From contig CBCXVS010000265.1 in NCBI GenBank assembly GCA_965178525.1, positions 1 to 10,757 on the forward strand: a DNA stretch of 10,757 bases, read 5' to 3'. Below, in pieces: positions 5,740-10,757 of this stretch. Each line of letters begins with the position of its first letter. Position 1 is the first letter of the stretch. This DNA is from CBCXVS01 sp965178525 (GTDB lineage Bacteria > Tectomicrobia > Entotheonellia > Entotheonellales > Entotheonellaceae). The notes under the pieces were generated by a model. It worked only from the letters and a program-made list of their open reading frames with translations, searched no databases and was not told the origin of the DNA. The translations under genes and the position numbers were made by a program.

Positions 5740-7246
5740 ATGGTTCAGCCGGTCTCTGTCTTTTACTCCTACTCACACGATGACAAATCGCTACTGGAAC
5801 AGTTGCAAAACCACCTGGCAAATTTACGGTATCGTCAATTTATCGATGATTGGCATGACCGTAACATCAGTCCCGGCGTGAAGTGGAAGCACGAGATCTG
5901 CAAACGGCTTGAAACGGCTCAGATCATTTTGCTTCTGATTAGCTCGGATTTTATGAAGTCACACTATTGTTGCGCCGAGATGATGCGAGCCCTCAAACGA
6001 CATCGTGATGGAGAGGCCCGTGTCATTCCCATCATGCTGCGGTTGTGCTGGTGGCCAGAGGCGCCGTATGAGCATCTTCAGGTGTTACCGACTAATGGGA
6101 CACCGATTACGCAGTGGAGAGACATTGACAGAGCGTTCACCGAAGTGGCCCAGGGAATTCAGTCGGTCGTCGAAGAACTTCGCCAGGGTACCGCGTTGAC
6201 CGAGCCGACAATCCGCACGACGGCCAACGATTCGATGACCCTGTCAAACATGGTACGGGAAACCGGCGCTATGCCTGCCGATTCACGCTTCTACGTTGTC
6301 CGCCATGCAGACCATGACGCCATACAGCAGTTGTCGTCGTCCGAACCCACAATCACTGTGAAAGGTCCCTACAAATCCGGCAAGAGTTCGCTGTTGCACC
6401 GTCTTCACGCCCAAGCCGTCCAAGCTGGCTGGCGCTCCTGCTATCTCGATTTTCAGTTGCTGGATCGCTCCTGTTTCGAGAGTCTGGATCAATTGTTACG
6501 GAATTTGGCGTCTGAGATGTCTGAGGAGCTGGCTCTCGATGCCGAACCCGATGCGATCTGGTCAGGACATGGCTCTGCCCCGCGGAAACTGACGCGCTTC
6601 CTGGACCAGGCCGTTCTGGCCGACACCGATACGCCCGTGCAATTACTGTTTGACGAGGCCGATCGAGCCTTTACATTTCCGGACTGCTGCACGGCTCTCT
6701 TCGCCATGATTCGGTCGTGGCATAATCGCCGCGCAAGGCTCGAAGGTTGGAAACCCTTGCGCTTGGTCATTGCGCACTCGACGGACCCGGCTCTATGGAT
6801 CAGCGATCTGAATCAATCGCCCTTCAATGTTGGCTTCCCCATTTCGCTCGACGATTTCGATGAGCAGCAGGTCCATGATTTGAACCGCAGGTACGGCGAG
6901 CCATTGCAGGGCGAAGGCGACATGACCAGGCTGACCGAGTGGGTCAGTGGTCATCCATATCTGGTGCGGCTGGCCTTGTACACGCTGGCGACTCAGCGAT
7001 GCTCTCTAGAGAAGGGCCATGCAGGAAGACAGTCCATTTGCTCCCCACTTGCATCATTATCTGCGTTTGCTGCTAGAAAATACCGACCTCAGAGCCGCCC
7101 TACAGCAGATCATCAGCGCTGGCATTTGTCAGAACGAAATGCACTTCCAACTCTTGTAGTCGGCCGGACTCATCAAAGGGGCGACACGGGAGTCGGCGAC
7201 CATGCGTTGTCGGCTGTATCACGAGTATTTCAGGGCGCGACTATGA
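5740..7246 (+). pseudogene. TIR-domain + AAA_35-type ATPase gene (gene A), frameshifted with a further stop
   Basis: The start ATG at 5740 follows GGAGGGA; an in-frame ATG at 5725 overlaps that site. Residues 4-145 form a TIR domain (PVSVFYSYSHDD; BB-loop region around FIDDWHDRNISPG; LLLISSDFMKSHYCCAEM with probable catalytic E80). Such domains typically cleave NAD+ or make cyclic ADP-ribose signals. Residues 185-420 form an AAA_35/STAND-like ATPase: Walker A GPYKSGKSS (209-217), Walker B LLFDEAD (302-308), the family marks RSWHNRRA and SPFNVGFPISL, and SGHPYLVR. Homology then moves from this frame to the +1 frame between about 7011 and 7019. The displaced frame reads QEDSPFAPHLHHYLRLLLEN onward, has TAG at 7157-7159, continues SAGLIKGATRESATMRCRLY and ends at TGA 7244-7246. 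That TGA overlaps the next gene by ATGA. The undamaged gene would be about 500 aa. Confidence 0.85.
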
Positions 7247-9201
7247 CAACACCGGGCCAACCAGCCAGTGATTTTTACGTGGTCGGCGGGACCATGCGGC
7301 CCGATGCGCCGAGTTACGTCGAGCGGGACGCTGACCAGGAACTCTTCGAGCATGCCAGGACGGGGGATTTCTGCTATGTGCTCACGGCACGGCAAGTCGG
7401 GAAATCCAGCCTGATGATCCGCACCGCCAAGCGGTTGCAACAAGAGGAAGGCGTCCGGACCGCCATTGTGGATCTAACCCAAATCGGCACGGCTCCGGAT
7501 GGCACATCGGCGGATCAGTGGTATTACGGCATTGCTGAGGTTATCGTGGAGGAACTCGGCCTCGATGTGGATCTCGACACCTGGTGGGACCAACGGAAGC
7601 AACTACCGGCGCTGCAAAGACTGATGCGTTTTTTTCGCGATATCGTCCTGGCCCAACCGCCTGAGCAAGTGGTGATCTTCGTAGATGAGATCGATTCAAC
7701 CATCGGTCTGCCCTTCACCGACGACTTCTTTGCCGCCATTCGCGCCTGCCACAATGCCCGCGCCAACGAGCCGGACTATCAACGCCTGAGCTTCGTCCTG
7801 CTAGGTGTTGCCAGTCCATCCGATTTGATTGCCAACACCCAGCGCACACCCTTCAATGTTGGGCATCGTATCGACTTGACAGACTTCAGACGCGAGGAAG
7901 CGAGGACGATGGCTAGAGGCTTGTCTGAGAGCGAGGAGACAAACGAAGAGGCGCTACAGCATATTTTGGCCTGGACCGGAGGACATCCGTATCTGACGCA
8001 AAAATGTTGCGCCGCCGTAACTCAAAACGGTATCCAAAACATCTCGGCTAACGGCATCGAGAACGTCGTCTGGCAGACGTTTCTGGCTCCCGGAGCTGCG
8101 CATAACGACCCTAATCTCCGGTTCGTTCGCGAGCGTCTCGTTAAATTTCACGATGGCGCACGGCGTCTCCTCGCTCTCTACCGCCGTATCCGGCAGGATA
8201 AGCAGGTAGCCGATAATCCCCTATCGCCCCTACACACAGCCCTGAAGCTATCCGGTATCGTGACGTCTGACAGCGATGGCATGCTACGCATCCGAAATCG
8301 CATCTACGAACTCGTCTTCACGGATGCGTGGGCGAAACAGGCGATGCCAGCGGACTGGAAAAGGCGCGTGGCGACGGCTGCCGTCGTTCTGTTGTGTTTC
8401 CTCGCCGTAGGTTGGTATGAGGTCATCTATCCTCGGCTCTACATCTCGAAACTAAGCAAGGCGCTGGATGATAAAGAGAGACGTGTGCAGGCTGCCAGGG
8501 CTCTGCCTGACGTGGATTATCCGCATTTGCTCATGACATCACGCCATGACGCTTCGGTCTTCACGTTGGCCTTCAGCCCGGACGGCAACACCCTTGTCAC
8601 GGCCAGCGGCGATGGCACGGCAAGGCTTTGGCGCGTACCCTCGAGTAACCCCCTGGGCTCTCCCCTGCGCCATGACGCTTGGGTCCGGGCGGTGGCCTTC
8701 AGCCCGGACGGCAACACCCTTGTCACGGCCAGCGGCGATAGCACGGCAAGGCTTTGGCGCGTGCCCTCGGGCAAGTCCCTGGGCTCTCCCCTGCGCCATG
8801 GTGATTCGGTTCGGGCGGTCGCTTTCAGCCCGGACGGCAACATCGTCGTCACGGGCAGCGACAAGGGGGAAGCGCGACTGTGGCATGTGCCCTCGGCCCA
8901 GCCCTTAGGCGAACCTCTGAAATATGACGATTCAATCCTGGCAGTCGCCTTCAGCCCGGACGGCCAAAACATACTGGCTGTTACACAGCGGTGGGTACGT
9001 GCATCGTCTTTTGACGGCCAGACCATCAAGGATATTGCCAGCCGCATGTTACCTAGCGCCTGGAAAGGACCTGGCAGCTATCGCCTACTCAACGAAACGG
9101 ATGCCAGCATGGGTTATTGTGTGCAGGTTGCAGTCCTCCCTATAGGCAATACCCTACAAATCAGAACCTTGTGTTTCGACGCCCCTGACGCCGAGCCTTG
9201 A
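7243..9201 (+). CDS. AAA_35-type ATPase with membrane helix and WD40 repeats (gene B), C-terminus frameshifted
   Basis: ATG 7243 overlaps the original stop of gene A (ATGA) and has AGGG seven bases upstream. MTTPGQPASDFYVVGGTMRP is a normal start for this family. Residues 10-290 are an AAA_35/STAND-like ATPase: P-loop TARQVGKSS (48-56, lacking the first Gly as is common here), Walker B VVIFVDEIDS (143-152), RACHNARA, TPFNVGHRIDL (202-212) and TGGHPYL (245-251). Residues 326-370 resemble a winged helix (LRIRNRIYELVF). One membrane helix spans about 376-397. WD40 repeats run from about 434 (AFSPDGNTLVTAS, TARLWRVP) to about 585. The expected C-terminus (LEGAP...IVPLWR) lies in the +1 frame at 9197-9292. 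It was probably the sensor partner of the TIR protein. As the sequence stands it is also the 3' part of one continuous ORF from 5740. Confidence 0.85.
   Translation: MTTPGQPASDFYVVGGTMRPDAPSYVERDADQELFEHARTGDFCYVLTARQVGKSSLMIRTAKRLQQEEGVRTAIVDLTQIGTAPDGTSADQWYYGIAEVIVEELGLDVDLDTWWDQRKQLPALQRLMRFFRDIVLAQPPEQVVIFVDEIDSTIGLPFTDDFFAAIRACHNARANEPDYQRLSFVLLGVASPSDLIANTQRTPFNVGHRIDLTDFRREEARTMARGLSESEETNEEALQHILAWTGGHPYLTQKCCAAVTQNGIQNISANGIENVVWQTFLAPGAAHNDPNLRFVRERLVKFHDGARRLLALYRRIRQDKQVADNPLSPLHTALKLSGIVTSDSDGMLRIRNRIYELVFTDAWAKQAMPADWKRRVATAAVVLLCFLAVGWYEVIYPRLYISKLSKALDDKERRVQAARALPDVDYPHLLMTSRHDASVFTLAFSPDGNTLVTASGDGTARLWRVPSSNPLGSPLRHDAWVRAVAFSPDGNTLVTASGDSTARLWRVPSGKSLGSPLRHGDSVRAVAFSPDGNIVVTGSDKGEARLWHVPSAQPLGEPLKYDDSILAVAFSPDGQNILAVTQRWVRASSFDGQTIKDIASRMLPSAWKGPGSYRLLNETDASMGYCVQVAVLPIGNTLQIRTLCFDAPDAEP
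8545..9021 (+). repeat. 126-bp tandem repeats encoding WD40 units
   Basis: Three full 42-codon units begin at 8545, 8671 and 8797, and a decaying fourth at 8923. Units 1 and 2 differ by roughly 12 of 126 bases by hand count and unit 3 is more divergent. Each encodes the pattern VxAVAFSPDGNTLVTASGDxT followed by ARLWRVP and LGSPLRHD. Three to five blades are fewer than the seven of a normal WD40 propeller. So the array has probably contracted, or the protein needs a partner or oligomer to close the propeller. Confidence 0.85.
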
Positions 9202-9292
9202 GGGAGCTCCCGCGACATTGCTGGCCGAGTGGCAGAAGAGGCTGGGTCTGAAAATCGACGAGAACGGGGATATTGTCCCGCTGTGGCGATAG
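9197..9292 (+). pseudogene. Displaced C-terminal coding segment of the AAA-WD40 gene
   Basis: In the +1 frame relative to gene B, starting at CTT (9197), the sequence encodes 31 residues. They begin LEGAPATLLAEWQKRLGL and end in IVPLWR, before TAG at 9290-9292. An LLxEWxxRLGL ... I-P tail is, from recall, a common ending of WD40 proteins of this kind. The present TGA at 9199-9201 therefore looks like the result of a one-base insertion or two-base deletion near 9196, within GAGCCTTGAG. It could also be a sequencing error. Confidence 0.7.
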
Positions 9293-9328
9293 CCTGTGGA
9301 TACAGACGTATGACAGGAACACATGATG

Positions 9329-9349
9329 TTCTTATCCTATTCTTATCCT
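9329..9349. repeat. 11-bp tandem duplication upstream of xisH
   Basis: TTCTTATCCT at 9329-9338 is repeated exactly at 9340-9349, separated by one A. The pair ends directly before the ribosome binding site of xisH (GAAGG, 9350-9354). It may be a slippage product or a pair of half-sites for an autoregulator. The 70-bp gap 9293-9362 otherwise shows no convincing promoter, so xisH may be cotranscribed with the ATPase genes. Confidence 0.6.
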
Positions 9350-9362
9350 GAAGGTTGTGGAT

Positions 9363-9779
9363 ATGCCTGCCATTGACATGTATCACGACTGCGTCAAGAA
9401 TGCCCTGGTCAAGGACGGATGGACAATCACGCATGATCCCTATACCCTGACGTTTGGGCAGAGAAATGTCTTCGTTGATCTGGGTGCGGAACGGGTGTTA
9501 GCGGCTGAGAAAAACAACGAAAAAATTGCCGTAGAAGTGAAAAGCTTTCAGGGCGCATCGGACATTCGTGACTTTGAAGTCTCCATTGGCCAATATATCT
9601 TCTATCGCTCACTGATTGCACGGTTCGAGCCCGACCGTCAGCTGTTTCTGGCGGTGCCGCACAGCGTCTTTATCAGCACGCTTGATGAGCCCATTGCACG
9701 ACCTGTGATGGAAGACCTGGCCATTGCGTGTATAGCCTTTGATCCTCTCCAGGAGATCATCATCAAATGGACGAAGTAA
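9363..9779 (+). CDS. xisH: XisH-family protein (fdxN element excision controlling factor-like), 138 aa
   Basis: This closely fits the XisH family, named for an Anabaena protein needed for excision of the fdxN element and now found widely with XisI. Family hallmarks are the MPAxDxYHxxVKNAL start, KDGWTITHDP, and a PD-(D/E)XK nuclease-like core: FVDLGAERVLAAEK with D39, then IAVEVKSF with E58 and K60, then the IGQYIFYRSLI helix. The length is typical. The ATG at 9363 is chosen over the GTG at 9357 because GAAGG is eight bases upstream and MPA is the usual family start. The gene overlaps xisI by 13 bp, indicating coupled translation. There is no fdxN element here, so its role is open: nuclease-like activity, toxin-like, or control of an element. 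Confidence 0.93.
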   Translation: MPAIDMYHDCVKNALVKDGWTITHDPYTLTFGQRNVFVDLGAERVLAAEKNNEKIAVEVKSFQGASDIRDFEVSIGQYIFYRSLIARFEPDRQLFLAVPHSVFISTLDEPIARPVMEDLAIACIAFDPLQEIIIKWTK

Positions 9780-10102
9780 ATCGCTACCGCAAGATCATTC
9801 GAGAACTTATTCAGAATTATGCACAGTACCAACCCGCCCGTGGCGACGTGCAGATCGAAGTGATCTTCGACGAATCGAACGATCATTACGAATTGATGTA
9901 CGCGGGCTGGAATGGCCCTTACCGCATCCATGGGAGTGTGCTCCACATCGATATTCGCAACGAAAAAATCTGGATTCAATACGATGGCACGCACGCCGGC
10001 ATTGCCGATGAACTCGTCAAGGCCGGCGTGCCCCATAATCGCATCGTGCTCGCCTTCAAGCCACCGGAAATCCGCCCGCACACGGATTTTGCCGTGGCGT
10101 GA
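9767..10102 (+). CDS. xisI: XisI-family protein, 111 aa
   Basis: This is the XisI family partner of XisH. Seen in the sequence are an N-terminal helix (VNRYRKIIRELIQNYAQYQP), the core IEVIFDESNDHYELMYAGWN, the central IHGSVLHIDIRNEKIWIQYD, and the family ending with GIADELVKAGVPHNRIVLAF then KPPEIRPHTDFAVA. The length and all family blocks are intact, unlike the damaged ATPase genes upstream. It starts inside the end of xisH (13-bp overlap), so the two proteins are probably made in fixed ratio and may form a complex. XisI proteins have no known catalytic residues. Confidence 0.94.
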   Translation: MDEVNRYRKIIRELIQNYAQYQPARGDVQIEVIFDESNDHYELMYAGWNGPYRIHGSVLHIDIRNEKIWIQYDGTHAGIADELVKAGVPHNRIVLAFKPPEIRPHTDFAVA

Positions 10103-10114
10103 GAGAGGTTGATG

Positions 10115-10300
10115 ATGAATCGAGCGCGTGACACAGAAGAAACAGGCGATCCGTTGATCGATGAAGTTCGTGCCCTGCGCAAAGCCATAAGTGACCGAGT
10201 CGGCAACGATTGGGAGAAGCTCGGTGAGTATGTAAGACAGGTGGGAGAAGAATACCGCACCAAGACCGGGCGCTTTGCCGCACGCCCATCGGTGACATAG
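10115..10300 (+). CDS. Small conserved protein, 61 aa, antitoxin-like
   Basis: The ORF begins 12 bp after the xisI stop. Three in-frame starts cluster here (TTG 10109, ATG 10112, ATG 10115); GAGAGG (10103-10108) is best spaced for the ATG at 10115. The product has a charged N-terminus, then DPLIDEVRALRKAISDRVGN and WEKLGEYVRQVGEEYRTKTG. It resembles a widespread family of small single-domain proteins with a DPIVEEVRxIREx start motif, often found beside toxin-antitoxin genes. This resemblance is recall, not a search. It probably forms the third gene of the xisH-xisI operon. Function is unknown; antitoxin or regulator is a guess. Confidence 0.65.
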   Translation: MNRARDTEETGDPLIDEVRALRKAISDRVGNDWEKLGEYVRQVGEEYRTKTGRFAARPSVT

Positions 10301-10306
10301 GAAACC

Positions 10307-10321
10307 GTGCATGGAATGCAC
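10307..10321 (+). terminator. Short hairpin after the xisH-xisI-small gene operon
   Basis: GTGCAT-GGA-ATGCAC forms a perfect 6-bp stem with a 3-nt loop, beginning seven bases after the TAG of the small gene. A short T-run (ATTTTCCT) follows a few bases later. Placement supports a weak intrinsic terminator, but the stem is short and the T-tract is displaced. Confidence 0.4.
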
Positions 10322-10359
10322 CCTACATTTTCCTGCTCATATGCTCATTTCTAGCCCGA

Positions 10360-10388
10360 TTGCCGCTGCCCTCCGCCTATGCTACTAT
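10360..10388 (+). promoter_or_regulatory. Putative extended -10 promoter upstream of tnpB
   Basis: TTGCCG (10360-10365) is followed after 17 nt by TACTAT (10383-10388), preceded by TGC. The -10 box matches consensus in five of six positions and carries the extended TGn element. It would give a leader of about 120 nt before the tnpB start. It has the same layout as the element before the TIR gene. Confidence 0.45.
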
Positions 10389-10476
10389 GGCTGGGCATCC
10401 CGCGTGTATGGCGATGTACAATCGCAGCCTTGCTCATTTGCTCAACGAAAAGGAGTAGGATCTAGACTCTCTATAA

Positions 10477-10512
10477 GTGTTCATTTGTACCGAAAGATGT
10501 TCAGGTAAACAC
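10477..10512 (+). repeat. Imperfect inverted repeat abutting the tnpB start codon
   Basis: GTGTTCATTTGTAC (10477-10490) can pair with GTTCAGGTAAACAC (10499-10512) across an 8-nt loop. By hand this gives ten Watson-Crick pairs, two G-T pairs and two mismatches. The right arm ends directly at the ATG of tnpB and contains its only weak ribosome-binding candidate (CAGG). It could be an imperfect palindrome of the element's left end, as IS200/IS605 transposition uses, or a leader hairpin that limits TnpB translation. Confidence 0.4.
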
Positions 10513-10757
10513 ATGATACTCGCCCATAAAATTGCCCTCGATCCAAAACCCGATCAACAGGAACAGTTTGCACGGGCAGCGGGGTGTGCCCGTTTTACGT
10601 GGAATTGGGCCTTAGCAGAGTGGCAACGGCAATACAAGGCAGGTGAAAACCCGACTGCTGGCAAGCTGAAAAAGCAGTTCAACGCCATTAAGGGCGAGCA
10701 ATTTCCGTGGATCGGTGAATCCCCTAAAGACGCCAATCAGCAGGTGTTTGCCCAGCT
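10513..10757 (+). CDS. tnpB: TnpB (IS200/IS605 OrfB-like), 5' part only
   Basis: The ORF is open to the window end, with 81 full codons visible. It matches the N-terminal helix-turn-helix region of IS200/IS605-family OrfB/TnpB: MILAHKIALDPKPDQQEQFA, then the family signature GCARFTWNWALAEWQ, then KLKKQFNAIKGEQFPWIGES and DANQQVFAQ. TnpB proteins are RNA-guided RuvC-type nucleases that promote retention of their element. The RuvC motifs, zinc finger and the guide RNA expected at the 3' end lie outside the window. No tnpA is present upstream, so this looks like a tnpB-only element or one with tnpA elsewhere. The ATG at 10513 is the only sensible start and has just a weak CAGG upstream. Confidence 0.9.
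   Translation, partial: MILAHKIALDPKPDQQEQFARAAGCARFTWNWALAEWQRQYKAGENPTAGKLKKQFNAIKGEQFPWIGESPKDANQQVFAQ

Noticed and set aside
7005..7030. Programmed ribosomal frameshift in the TIR gene
   Set aside because: No recognisable slippery heptamer or downstream structure is evident, and a shift into the +1 frame would soon meet TAG at 7157. Mutation is the simpler reading.
8545..8922. Regular 126-bp repeats considered as a CRISPR array or other DNA-level repeat
   Set aside because: Units are contiguous without spacers, in frame, and encode WD40 motifs.
8517..9047. Minus-strand ORF of 176 aa with internal repeats
   Set aside because: Its repeats are the reverse complement of the WD40-coding units, so it is a shadow.
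9638..10321. Minus-strand ORF of 227 aa opposite xisH and xisI
   Set aside because: Both plus-strand genes are strongly supported. The antisense product has no family resemblance and no credible start signal.

Overview
The window is a moderately GC-rich bacterial segment with strong Shine-Dalgarno sites (GGAGG/AAGGAG) and sigma70-like promoter boxes. The mix of genes (SMP-30 hydrolase, DinB protein, Amidohydro_2 protein, MscS channel, TIR/AAA_35/WD40 proteins, a XisH-XisI pair and a TnpB) fits a large-genome uncultivated environmental Gram-negative. Candidatus Entotheonella/Tectomicrobia or Nitrospirota are my best guesses. There is no marker gene here, so this placement is weak.

Left part (1-5540), housekeeping-like metabolism. 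An unrecognised 187-aa gene on the minus strand (56-619) is followed by about 650 bp without a gene. That gap carries decayed repeats resembling the ends of IS200-like/REP-associated transposase elements (1085-1256). Next come an SMP-30/gluconolactonase-type enzyme (minus, 1276-2172), diverging from a DinB-superfamily protein (plus, 2382-2900). A perfect 24-bp palindrome and a short tandem repeat lie before a minus-strand Amidohydro_2 gene (3023-4156). That gene is interrupted by a single in-frame TAG where the family would be expected to have Trp. Upstream of it is a MscS mechanosensitive channel with a signal peptide (4244-5536, minus).

Right part (5665-10757), an accessory, defence-like island on the plus strand. 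Gene A (5740-7246) encodes a TIR domain with a conserved catalytic Glu, followed by an AAA_35-type P-loop ATPase. It overlaps gene B by ATGA. Gene B (7243-9201, ancestrally to 9292) encodes a paralogous AAA_35 ATPase, a winged-helix-like segment, one transmembrane helix and a short WD40 array. Both genes are damaged. A has a frameshift near 7011-7019 plus a TAG in the displaced frame, and B has a C-terminal frameshift near 9196. The frameshift in A leads into the frame of B with no stop, so the present sequence reads as one 1153-codon TIR-ATPase-ATPase-TM-WD40 ORF. Behind it come xisH and xisI (13-bp overlap), a 61-aa antitoxin-like small gene, and the start of a tnpB (IS200/IS605 OrfB) cut by the window end.

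Inferred working model: A and B form a two-gene STAND-like conflict module. B would be a membrane-anchored WD40 sensor ATPase and A a TIR effector acting on NAD or a related nucleotide. The module is now decaying or fused, and sits next to a XisH (PD-(D/E)XK-like)/XisI pair and a mobile element.
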